From Xanthomonas fragariae (lineage in GTDB: Bacteria; Pseudomonadota; Gammaproteobacteria; Xanthomonadales; Xanthomonadaceae): 64,000 bases of DNA. Numbering within the stretch: position 1 is the stretch's first letter; each line of letters begins with the position of its first letter. Under the pieces are notes generated by a model. It did no database searches. It worked only from the letters and a program-made list of their open reading frames with translations, and was not told the DNA's origin. Made by a program: the position numbers and the translations under genes. Where the stretch lies: contig NZ_LT853882.1 in NCBI RefSeq assembly GCF_900183975.1, forward strand, positions 1,543,501 through 1,607,500. Reading direction: 5' to 3'. Shown here piece by piece: positions 1 to 7,882 of this stretch.

Positions 1-2
1 AT

Positions 3-359
3 GCGCGCATGGACTATGAAGGCGTGCCCAGCGTGGTGTTTTCGCACCCGCCGCTCGGGCATGTCGGGCTCACCGAAGAACAGGCGCGCGCGCGTTACAA
101 CGGAGCGGTGCGTGTCTATCGCAGCACCTTCCGGCCCATGTTGCATGCACTGGCCGCCGCATCGCAGCGCAGTCTGTTCAAGCTGGTCTGCGTGGGCGAG
201 GAAGAACGCGTGGTTGGTATACACCTGATAGGCGAGAGCGCCGACGAAATGCTGCAGGGCTTCGCCGTGGCAGTGAAGATGGGCGCGACCAAGCGCGACT
301 TCGACGAGACCGTGGCGATTCATCCCACGTCGTCTGAAGAGATTGTGTTGATGCATTAA
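3..359 (+). CDS. gor: Glutathione reductase, C-terminal part (5' end outside window)
   Basis: The frame is open to the window edge and ends at TAA 357-359. The roughly 118 visible residues match the dimerisation domain of glutathione-disulfide reductase, the FAD/NADPH enzyme that regenerates GSH in the cytoplasm. Visible are the PSVVFSHPPLGHVGLTE strand and the C-terminal block ending HPTSSEE, whose His is the proton donor acting with the redox disulfide on the partner subunit. The FAD and NADPH domains and the redox-active Cys pair lie upstream and cannot be seen. Other disulfide oxidoreductases share this fold, but the HPTSSEE ending favours glutathione reductase. Confidence 0.88.
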   Translation, partial: ARMDYEGVPSVVFSHPPLGHVGLTEEQARARYNGAVRVYRSTFRPMLHALAAASQRSLFKLVCVGEEERVVGIHLIGESADEMLQGFAVAVKMGATKRDFDETVAIHPTSSEEIVLMH

Positions 360-615
360 TGTTGTAAGTGCGGTGGGCAGGCGAGGGATTCGCAACTCCC
401 CTGGCACCGTGTGCTGCGCAGCGATGGCCGAATCGCCTTGCCCGAAGGCTCGTCCGGTTACCGCAAGCAATGTCAGCGCCTGCGCTGCGAAGGCCTGCTG
501 CAGGTCGAGCAGGGACGTGTACGCTGCGCCGGCGCCGCGCAGCGGCTGGATGCCGCCGTGTGGGGGCCTTCATAAGCCTGCCGTTATGATGCCTGGGATT
601 ACGAAGGATGCCGTC

Positions 616-1314
616 ATGCCCCAACTGCCGCCCGTCACCAAAGCGTTGTTGATCGCCAATATCGGCGTGTTCCTGTTGCAATGGGCATTGGGCGATCTGG
701 GCGCGGCGTTGCTGCCGTCAGACGCCGCGCTGTCATCGCTGATGTTGTGGCCGATCTCCAGTGGCTTCGATGCGTTCTCGCCCGGCGCCAGCTTCATGCC
801 GTGGCAACTGCTGACCTATGCATTTCTACATGGCAGTTTCAACCATCTGTTCTTCAACATGCTGGCGCTTTTCATGTTCGGCGCAGCGCTGGAACAGACC
901 TGGGGCCAGAAGCGTTTTCTGACCTACTACCTGGTGTGCGTCGCCGGTGCCGGCGTGTGCCAGCTGTTGATGGCCTGGTTCACCCAGAGTGGTGCGCCGG
1001 TCGTGGGTGCCTCGGGTGGCGTATTCGGCCTGTTGCTGGCATACGGCATGTTGTTTCCCAACCAGCGGGTCATGCTGCTGTTTCCGCCGATCCCGATGAA
1101 GGCGCGCACGTTCGTGATCGTGTTCGGTGCGATCGAATTGTTCCTGGGCGCGACCGGCTGGCAGCCGGGCGTGGCTCACTTTGCCCATCTGGGCGGCATG
1201 CTGTTTGGCTGGTTGATGATCCGCTACTGGCGCGGCCAGTCACCGTTCGGTGGCAGCGGCGGCAAAAAAGGGGGCGGCAAAGCTCGTAAGCCGCCGCTGC
1301 GGGTGGTGCGTTGA
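616..1314 (+). CDS. Rhomboid family intramembrane serine protease
   Basis: A polytopic membrane protein of 232 residues, predicted to cleave transmembrane substrates within the inner membrane. The rhomboid signatures are present: an HGSFNHLFFN block (H72, N76, H77, N81), the GASGG serine motif with S133 as nucleophile, and the AHLGG motif with H191 as partner of the dyad. About six hydrophobic segments are followed by a short basic Gly/Lys-rich tail. The ATG at 616 was chosen because an AAGGA lies 7 nt upstream and the rhomboid domain starts right after it; the frame is open further upstream but that part looks non-coding. The substrate is unknown. It stands alone, in the opposite direction to the peptidase genes that follow. 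Confidence 0.85.
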   Translation: MPQLPPVTKALLIANIGVFLLQWALGDLGAALLPSDAALSSLMLWPISSGFDAFSPGASFMPWQLLTYAFLHGSFNHLFFNMLALFMFGAALEQTWGQKRFLTYYLVCVAGAGVCQLLMAWFTQSGAPVVGASGGVFGLLLAYGMLFPNQRVMLLFPPIPMKARTFVIVFGAIELFLGATGWQPGVAHFAHLGGMLFGWLMIRYWRGQSPFGGSGGKKGGGKARKPPLRVVR

Positions 1315-1351
1315 GCTAGGTCAAGACAGCAGCAAGTCTGAGTGATCCGCA

Positions 1352-1413
1352 GTAGCGGCCTTGGCCGCGATGAGGCTGTATCGATAAGCCCTCGCGGCCT
1401 AGGCCGCTCCTAC
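1352..1413. repeat. REP-type imperfect inverted repeat
   Basis: Two arms (1352-1375 and 1389-1413), each built on a CGGCC...GGCCGC core, face each other across a short loop. This resembles the dispersed extragenic palindromes common in Xanthomonas and Pseudomonas. It sits between the convergent rhomboid and M13 peptidase genes. Its copy number cannot be judged from this window. Confidence 0.6.
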
Positions 1414-1466
1414 GAGGAATGGGTTAGGCGCGTTGTTGCTAGACAGCCCTGACGCGACATGCAGAC

Positions 1467-1499
1467 AAAGAAAGAGCGCGGACTCCGCGCTCTTTCTTT
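1467..1499. terminator. Bidirectional rho-independent terminator
   Basis: A perfect palindrome with 16-nt arms (1467-1482 and 1484-1499) has a GC-rich core and A/T-rich ends, so either strand gives a hairpin followed by a T-rich run. It lies between two convergent genes, the rhomboid protease and the M13 peptidase homologue, and probably ends transcription from both sides. Confidence 0.8.
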
Positions 1500-1527
1500 A
1501 TTGCTCATGACTCTCTGTTTCTATCAA

Positions 1528-3546
1528 TCAGCGCCAGATCTGCAGCTTCTCGGCATCCACGCGCTGCATTGGCTCCCCTGGCTTACACCTGAAAGCAGCC
1601 CCGAATTCGGGTAGGTTGGACAGCGGGCCGTTGGTGCGCCACTGGCCCGGTGCGCGGATGTCGGCGCTTGCGCGTTGCACTGCTTCGTTCGGCGACAACT
1701 GCTGTGCCCACAGGCCGGCCCAGGCAGTGAAAAACGCCTGCTTGTCCGCTTGGGTAGCCGCCGGCTGCGCCTTGATGAAGGCTTGCCAGGCCAGTTCGAT
1801 ACCGGCCAGGTCGGCCAGGTTTTCTTCGGCGGTCTGCGCGCCGTTGACCTTGACGTTGGGCACGCCGGGGTACGGGTAGGCGGCAAACTGGTCGGCCACC
1901 TTGCCGGTCAGCAGTGTCCAGCTGGTCTTCTCGGCCGGCGTCCACCAGTTGCGCAGCTCGCCCTTGGCATCGACCAGCGAACCCTTGGCATCGATCGCAC
2001 GGGTGATCTCGTGTGCGACCAGCGCACCGTAAGCGCCGTACTGCACGGCCGGGGTGCTGCCGGCGGTCAGAACCGGAGCCTGCAAAACGGCGGCGGTGAC
2101 GATCAGGCGGTTCTGCGCGATGTCGTAGACCACCGCCGGCTGCTGCGGCAGTACGTCCCAACGACGGTCGGCGTTGCCCCTGCCGATGCGCTTCATTTCC
2201 TCGTGGTGACGCCAGGTCGAGGCGATCAGCATGTTGCCGCCGAAGCTGCCACGGCCCATCGGCTGCACGGTGTAATCCAGATCGCGACGTGGCGCGCCGA
2301 CTTCGATCTTCATCGCAGCCAGCTTGGCCTTGGCTTCAGCAATCACTTCGCCGTTGCCCCAGCCAGTGCGCTCCAGCGCGGCCAGTTGCGCGTCGCGCAC
2401 CTGCTCGGCGATGGCTTCGGCCTGGCGGCGGGTGTCGCTGCTCAGGTAACGCGCCACATATTCGCGACCGAGCATCGGTCCGGCGGCGACGTTGATCGCT
2501 TCCAGCACCTGCTGCCAACGCTGCGGCGGCAATGCATCGCCACGCAGCAGACGGCCGCGGAACTGGTACTCGGCATCGTGGAAGCTCCTGGAAAGGTACG
2601 GCGCCATCGCATCGCCCACGCGCCAGCGCAGGTAAGCCTTCCACTGTTCCGGCTTGATGCTGACGATCATGCTGTCGAGCTGCTTGAACATGTCCGCGTC
2701 GGCCATCGACACCAAGTCGTCCTTGACGCCTTGGGCTTCCAGGAAGTCGGCCAAGCGCAGGTTCTTGTACTGCTTGGTCAGCTCCTTGGTGGTGATCGGA
2801 GCGTAGTTGTTGAACGGGCTGTTGATGCCCCCCACCGACTGCGCGTTGCGTGCCAGTGCGGTTTCGATCTGCAGTACGGAGACGGCATCGGCTTCCAGCT
2901 TGTCGGCCGGGGTTCCTGTCAACGCCAGCATTTGCTTGACGTAGCTGCGGTAGCGGCCCATCAGCGCTTGGGTGTCGGCATCGGTGCGGGTGTAGAAGGC
3001 CGGGTCGGGCAGACCCATGCCGCCCTGCATGAAGTAACCGATGTGGCGATCCAGCGCCTTCAGGTCCACGTCCGGGCCGAAGTTGAAGCCGACCGGGATA
3101 CCGACCTGATGCAATGCGGCGATTGAAGCTGCCACATCCTTGGCCTTCTTGATGGCGTCGATGCGCGAGAGCAAGGGCGCGATGGGATTGGAGCCGTCTT
3201 TTTCGACAGACGCTTCGTCCAGGCCGCTAGCCCAGAAGTCGCCGAGCAGTGTCTGCACGTTGCCCTGCGGCGCCTTCGTCCACGCGTCCAGCAACTCGCG
3301 CTGCTGCTGCAGGGCGCGCTCGGACAGCTGGCCTAACGCAGTGACGGCGCCGGCCTGCGGCACCGGGTTGCTCTTGAGCCAGCCAGCGTTGGCATCGGCG
3401 TAGAAATCGGTGCAGGCTGCCGACACAGTCGGAGCCTTGGGAGCGGCAGCGGCCTTCTTCTTGCGCGCCGCGTCGGCGTCGGGGGCGGACAGCAGCGTGA
3501 TCAGGCTGAAGCTAAGAGCGAGGGCAAGCGGACGAATGGTGGGCAT
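1528..3546 (-). CDS. M13 (neprilysin/PepO) family peptidase homologue, probably catalytically inactive
   Basis: A 672-residue exported M13-family protein. The ATG at 3546 opens a signal peptide (MPTIRPLALALSF..., cleavage near ADA-A around residue 25); the frame upstream of it looks non-coding, though no clear ribosome site is visible. Active M13 enzymes carry HExxH, a downstream ExxxD, NAYY for substrate binding and a late catalytic His. Here the zinc motif reads HEITR (H512, E513, R516), the NAYY region reads VYDI, and the late DxHAP reads DIRAP (R631), while the ENLAD ligand block is kept. Compared with its intact tandem neighbour, three functional sites are lost, so a pseudo-peptidase or binding role is inferred. 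The fold and C-terminal IW are retained and the frame is uninterrupted. Confidence 0.85.
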   Translation of the reverse strand: MPTIRPLALALSFSLITLLSAPDADAARKKKAAAAPKAPTVSAACTDFYADANAGWLKSNPVPQAGAVTALGQLSERALQQQRELLDAWTKAPQGNVQTLLGDFWASGLDEASVEKDGSNPIAPLLSRIDAIKKAKDVAASIAALHQVGIPVGFNFGPDVDLKALDRHIGYFMQGGMGLPDPAFYTRTDADTQALMGRYRSYVKQMLALTGTPADKLEADAVSVLQIETALARNAQSVGGINSPFNNYAPITTKELTKQYKNLRLADFLEAQGVKDDLVSMADADMFKQLDSMIVSIKPEQWKAYLRWRVGDAMAPYLSRSFHDAEYQFRGRLLRGDALPPQRWQQVLEAINVAAGPMLGREYVARYLSSDTRRQAEAIAEQVRDAQLAALERTGWGNGEVIAEAKAKLAAMKIEVGAPRRDLDYTVQPMGRGSFGGNMLIASTWRHHEEMKRIGRGNADRRWDVLPQQPAVVYDIAQNRLIVTAAVLQAPVLTAGSTPAVQYGAYGALVAHEITRAIDAKGSLVDAKGELRNWWTPAEKTSWTLLTGKVADQFAAYPYPGVPNVKVNGAQTAEENLADLAGIELAWQAFIKAQPAATQADKQAFFTAWAGLWAQQLSPNEAVQRASADIRAPGQWRTNGPLSNLPEFGAAFRCKPGEPMQRVDAEKLQIWR

Positions 3547-3650
3547 TGAGAAAAAGGGTGCCAAATTAAAGTCGGCGGAGTTTAGCAAGGCTGCGCGTCG
3601 TGCAGGCGGGCGCGAGCTGCGGTTCGTCTTCGGTGCTGGCCGCCTGCATG

Positions 3651-3684
3651 AACGCACAGGCCCGCGAGTGCGGGCCTGTGCGTT
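3651..3684. terminator. Intergenic hairpin between tandem M13 genes
   Basis: A perfect 15-bp stem (3651-3665 with 3670-3684) with a 4-nt GAGT loop lies in the gap between the intact M13 lipoprotein gene and its inactive paralogue. It could attenuate or terminate transcription leaving the upstream gene. There is no strong U-tract. Confidence 0.6.
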
Positions 3685-3733
3685 GTCAACGTGCTGGTGG
3701 AAAGCGATTGCAACAGATTTAACCGATCAGCAC

Positions 3734-5857
3734 TTACCAAATCACAACGCGGTTTTTCTCGGGACGCACCATCGCATCGCCTGCCTTGCACGAGAACGCG
3801 GTGGCGAATGCCGGCATGTTAGACGGTGCACCGATGGCGCGGAAGTTCGACGGTGCGTGCGGGTCGGTCTTTAGAAGCACCACCGCATTTTCCGGCGTGA
3901 CGTTGCGGCGCCATACCGTGGCCCAGTTGAGGAAAAAGCGTTGATCGCGTGTAATGCCGTCAGTCTTGGGGTCGTCCTTGCCGGCGGTGGCGGTCTTCAT
4001 CGCGTCATAGGCGGTGTTGAGGCCGCCCAGGTCGGCGATGTTCTCGTTCAGGGTCAGGTCGCCTTTGACCTTATCGCCAGCCGGGGTGCGATAGCCGTCG
4101 AACTGCGCAATCAACTTGCCGGTGCGTGCCTTGAACGCAGCCCGATCCTTTTGCGTCCACCAACCCGGATCGGCGATGAAGTTGCCATCGGCACCGAAAC
4201 GGCTGCCCTGCTCATCATAGCCGTGGGTCATCTCATGCCCGATCACTGCGCCGATGCCGCCGTAGTTCACTTCCTCCGGCGCATTCGGGTCGAAGAACGG
4301 CGGCTGCAGAATGGCGGCCGGGAACACGATCTCGTTTTGTAGCGCGTTGTAGTAGGCGTTGATCGTCTGCGGGCTCATGCCCCATTCGGTCTTGTCCACC
4401 GGCTTGCCGATCCTGGACAGATTCCACTTGTAGTTGTACTCGGTCGCCGCCATCACGTTGCCCAGGTAGCTGTCGCGGCTGGTGTTCAAGCCGTTCCACT
4501 CGCGCCACTTCTCCGGGTAACCGATCTTGGGCGTGAAGCTTTCCCATTTGGCGATCGCCTGGGCCTTGGTTTCCGGGCTCATCCAGTCCAGCTTTTCGAT
4601 GCGGGCCCTCAGCGCGGTGCGCAGATTGGTCACCAGCGTTTCCATCTTGGCTTTTGAATCGGCTGGGAAGGCGACCTTGACGTACATCTGGCCCAGCGCC
4701 TCGCCGGCCTGGTCATTGACCGTTGCCAGCACGCGCTTCCAGCGTGGCTTGATTTCCTTCTGGCCGCGCATGGTCTTGTTGTAGAACGCAAAGTTCTCAT
4801 CGACAAACGGCTGGCTGAGGAACGGCGAGGCGCCATCGACGGTGTGGAAGCGCAGATATGCGCGCCAGATCGCCGGGTCGGTATCGGCGATCATCTTGCT
4901 CACTTCCTGATGGAAGGCCGGGATCGCCAGCGAAAACATCTCCGGCGTGGTCACGCCCTGCGACTTGAAGAACTCGGTCCACGACCAGTTCGGCGTCAGC
5001 TTGTCGGCATCGGCGGGCGAGATCGGGTTGTAGGCCAGCGAAGCATCGCGCGATAGCTGGGTGCTGGTCTTGGAGACCTTGGCCAGACGGGTTTCGAACG
5101 CGACCACCTGCGGGGCCTGCGCGGCGGCGGCGGCCGCAGCCATGCCAGAAAGCTCCAGCACCTTGGCCACGTGCGCCTGATAGGCATCCAGCTTGGCCTT
5201 GTTGGTGGGGCTGGTGTAGTACTCCGGATCCGGCAGACCCAACCCACCCTGCATGGCGTAGGCGATGTCTTGGCTGGACTTCTTGAAGTCCGCCTCGGCG
5301 CCAAAACTGAAGAGTTCGTTGTTGCCTTTGGCGGCGCTGCTGCGCAGGTAATCGACCAGTTTGGCCTGGTCACTGATGGCGTCGATCGCGGCCAGCTGGG
5401 GCTTCAGCGGCGCGATGCCCTGCGCGTTGATCTTGGCTTCGTCCATGCCGGTGGACCACAGGTCGCCGACGATCTTCTCCACGCCAGTGGCGCTGGTGTC
5501 GGCCGCGGCCTGTTCGACCAGTTGCTGCTGGACCGCATTGGAACGCTCATCGAGTATTTCGAATGTGCCCCAGCCGGTGCGATCGCCCGGCACCGGGTTG
5601 GCCGCAAGGAACTTGGCGTTGGCGTAGGCATTGAGGTCGGTGCAGGCGTTGCCGTTGGCATCCAGATCGGCTGCAGTGAACTGGTTCAGCGCCGGTAGCT
5701 TGCTCTGATCCAGCGTCAGCGTCTTGGGCGCAGCGGGGGTGGTCGCTGCGGTGTCGGCTGCGGGAGCGGCCGACGCGCTGTCTTCGGACTTCTTGCAACC
5801 GCTCAGTGCGGCGGCCACGGCCAGGGTCAACGTCAATAAACAAGGTTTACTAATCAC
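3734..5857 (-). CDS. pepO: M13 family zinc metallopeptidase, lipoprotein (PepO-like)
   Basis: A secreted, lipid-anchored endopeptidase of 707 residues expected to cut short peptides in the periplasm or at the cell surface. The zinc site is intact: HEMTH (H541, E542, H545), ENIADLGG as third-ligand block, NAYY for substrate binding, and DPHAP with the catalytic His near the C-terminus. The start chosen is GTG 5857, because a GGAG lies 9 nt upstream and it gives a compact lipoprotein signal with lipobox LSGC; an ATG at 5875 would add six residues. The mature N-terminus is Ala/Thr-rich, probably a linker. It lies just upstream of its degenerate paralogue on the same strand, which suggests tandem duplication. 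Confidence 0.9.
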   Translation of the reverse strand: MISKPCLLTLTLAVAAALSGCKKSEDSASAAPAADTAATTPAAPKTLTLDQSKLPALNQFTAADLDANGNACTDLNAYANAKFLAANPVPGDRTGWGTFEILDERSNAVQQQLVEQAAADTSATGVEKIVGDLWSTGMDEAKINAQGIAPLKPQLAAIDAISDQAKLVDYLRSSAAKGNNELFSFGAEADFKKSSQDIAYAMQGGLGLPDPEYYTSPTNKAKLDAYQAHVAKVLELSGMAAAAAAAQAPQVVAFETRLAKVSKTSTQLSRDASLAYNPISPADADKLTPNWSWTEFFKSQGVTTPEMFSLAIPAFHQEVSKMIADTDPAIWRAYLRFHTVDGASPFLSQPFVDENFAFYNKTMRGQKEIKPRWKRVLATVNDQAGEALGQMYVKVAFPADSKAKMETLVTNLRTALRARIEKLDWMSPETKAQAIAKWESFTPKIGYPEKWREWNGLNTSRDSYLGNVMAATEYNYKWNLSRIGKPVDKTEWGMSPQTINAYYNALQNEIVFPAAILQPPFFDPNAPEEVNYGGIGAVIGHEMTHGYDEQGSRFGADGNFIADPGWWTQKDRAAFKARTGKLIAQFDGYRTPAGDKVKGDLTLNENIADLGGLNTAYDAMKTATAGKDDPKTDGITRDQRFFLNWATVWRRNVTPENAVVLLKTDPHAPSNFRAIGAPSNMPAFATAFSCKAGDAMVRPEKNRVVIW

Positions 5858-6171
5858 AAAGGACTCCAGAAGCATCAATGGGAAGCCCGTTGCCAGGCCC
5901 GTGGCAGGCACTCTACGCCTCGCCAGCTGGATGGCATGGTGTCGAAGGTCATGGGTGCGGAGTGTGTAGACGGGCTGGCGTAAGGTTGGTCTGGTGTGCG
6001 TTTCGAAGTGCGCAGCGCAGGTCGTGCTAGGCCTCTTCGGTTTGGGCAGTGCGGCTCTGAGCAGAGTTCCAGGCCAACATTGCCTTTGTGGGTGTGGGCG
6101 AGTGGACAGATGTCGCAAGGTCGCTACCGCCCAAGTCGCCGGTGTGTGCAAGCGGTGCTATATACAAGCGC

Positions 6172-7767
6172 ATGCCCATCACCAACAGACCGTTGGATGC
6201 ACTGATCATCGGCGCCGGCCACAATGGCTTGGTCTGCGCTGCGTATTTGGCCAAGGCCGGCAAACGGATACTGGTACTGGAAGCGCGTGAGGTGGTCGGC
6301 GGCGCGGCGGTGACCGAAGAGTTCTACCCGGGATTCCGCAATTCGGTGGCGGCGTACACGGTGTCGTTGCTGCAGCCCAAGGTCATCGCCGATCTGGCGC
6401 TGGAACGCCACGGCTTGCGTGTGGTGCCGCGCCGCCTCAATAACTTTCTTCCGTTGCCCAATGGGGAGTATTTGCTGGCCGGTGCAGGACGCACGGCACA
6501 GGAAATCGCCAAATTTTCTGCACGCGATGCTGCGGCATTGCCGGCCTACGAAGCGCGTCTGGAACAATTGGCCGACGTGTTGCGGTCCTTGGCGTTGCAA
6601 GCGCCGCCGAATGTGACCGATGGTGGATGGCTGCGGGCATTGCCGCAGCTGTGGCGCGCGGGTAAGGTCGGCCTGCAGTTGCAGGAATTACCGCTCGCGT
6701 TGTGGCAAGACTTGCTCGACCTATTCACGATTTCCGCCGCCGAGTATCTGGATCGCTGGTTCGAAAGCGCACCAATCAAAGCGCTATTCGGCTTCGACGG
6801 CATTGTCGGCAATTACGCCAGCCCCTACACGCCGGGCACGGCCTACGTGTTGTTGCATCACGTGTTCGGGCAAAGCAACGGCGTCAAAGGCGCCTGGGGT
6901 CACGCCATTGGCGGCATGGGCGCGATCACCCAGGCGATGGCCGCAAGCGCGCGCGAATATGGCGTGGAAATTCGCACTGGCTGCGCAGTCGACCGGGTGC
7001 TGGTGGAGCAGGGGCATGCAACAGGTGTGGTGACTGCCGATGGCAAGACGATTCGCGCCGGTAACGTGGTCGCCAACGTCAATCCTAAATTGCTTTATCA
7101 GCGGCTGATGCGGTCAGAGGATGTGCCAGAGGCAACGCGCGAACGTATGGCGCAGTACCGTTGCGGATCTGGCACGTTCCGCATGAATGTTGCGCTCTCG
7201 CATCTGCCTGACTTCACTGCATTACCCGGTGCCGGCGACCATCTCACCGCCGGCATTATCCTGGCCCCGAGCCTGGACTATATGGATCGCGCATGGCATG
7301 ACGCGCGTGCAGTCGGATGGTCGCGCGAACCGGTGGTCGAACTGTTGATTCCCAGCACCTTGGACGCCACGCTGGCGCCGCCCGGCCAACATGTCGCCAG
7401 TCTGTTCTGTCAGCACGTCGCACCGCAGCTACCGGATGGCAGGCACTGGGATGACCATCGCGAGGAGGTCGCCGATCTGATGATTGCAACAGTAGAGCGC
7501 TACGCACCCGGATTCGCGGCATCGGTGTTAGGCCGACAGATTCTCAGCCCGCTCGATCTGGAGCGCATCTTTGGACTGGTCGGTGGCGACATTTTCCACG
7601 GCGCGCTCAGCCTCAATCAACTCTTCAGCGCACGCCCGATGCTGGGGCAGGGCGCGTATCGCGGTGCGATTGCCGGGTTGTATCTGTGCGGCTCAGGCAC
7701 CCATCCCGGTGGTGGTGTGACTGGAGCGCCGGGGCACAATGCGGCGCGGGTGATTGTGCACGGCTGA
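6172..7767 (+). CDS. FAD-dependent oxidoreductase, phytoene desaturase-like (PYROXD2 type)
   Basis: A 531-residue flavoprotein. The N-terminal IIGAGHNGL (G14, G16, G19) and the following acidic LEAR end are a Rossmann FAD-binding motif, and the C-terminus carries the matching LCGSGTHPGGGVTGAPGHNAA FAD motif of the CrtI/phytoene dehydrogenase superfamily. The region between is the usual variable substrate domain. ATG 6172 was chosen because the Rossmann strand begins 9 residues later. No carotenoid genes sit nearby, so a carotenoid role is not supported, and the resemblance is closer to PYROXD2-type proteins of unknown substrate. It is divergent from the M13 peptidase and convergent with the TonB receptor. 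Confidence 0.82.
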   Translation: MPITNRPLDALIIGAGHNGLVCAAYLAKAGKRILVLEAREVVGGAAVTEEFYPGFRNSVAAYTVSLLQPKVIADLALERHGLRVVPRRLNNFLPLPNGEYLLAGAGRTAQEIAKFSARDAAALPAYEARLEQLADVLRSLALQAPPNVTDGGWLRALPQLWRAGKVGLQLQELPLALWQDLLDLFTISAAEYLDRWFESAPIKALFGFDGIVGNYASPYTPGTAYVLLHHVFGQSNGVKGAWGHAIGGMGAITQAMAASAREYGVEIRTGCAVDRVLVEQGHATGVVTADGKTIRAGNVVANVNPKLLYQRLMRSEDVPEATRERMAQYRCGSGTFRMNVALSHLPDFTALPGAGDHLTAGIILAPSLDYMDRAWHDARAVGWSREPVVELLIPSTLDATLAPPGQHVASLFCQHVAPQLPDGRHWDDHREEVADLMIATVERYAPGFAASVLGRQILSPLDLERIFGLVGGDIFHGALSLNQLFSARPMLGQGAYRGAIAGLYLCGSGTHPGGGVTGAPGHNAARVIVHG

Positions 7768-7833
7768 CTCAGGCGGCGCGACGGCTCCCAAGAAAAAGCC
7801 CTGGAAGTACCGGGGCGAAAGTGCATTTGAATG

Positions 7834-7870
7834 GGGTGTCGAAGGCGCGGTGGAGGTGCTTTCGACACCC
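7834..7870. terminator. Hairpin between convergent genes
   Basis: GGGTGTCGAA (7834-7843) is the inverted complement of TTCGACACCC (7861-7870), across a 17-nt GC-rich loop. The hairpin sits between the convergent FAD oxidoreductase and TonB receptor genes. It lacks a U-tract, so termination is only probable. Confidence 0.5.
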
Positions 7871-7882
7871 GTGCGATTGCGA

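Noticed and set aside
1675..3126. 483-codon open frame on the plus strand opposite the M13 homologue
   Set aside because: It is the antisense shadow of a gene with a signal peptide and family motifs; its translation is His/Gln/Arg-rich without domains. Similar long shadows lie opposite the second M13 gene and the DUF885 gene.
6172..7767. Carotenoid biosynthesis gene crtI
   Set aside because: The FAD motifs match the superfamily, but no other crt genes are adjacent and the central region fits PYROXD2-like proteins better.
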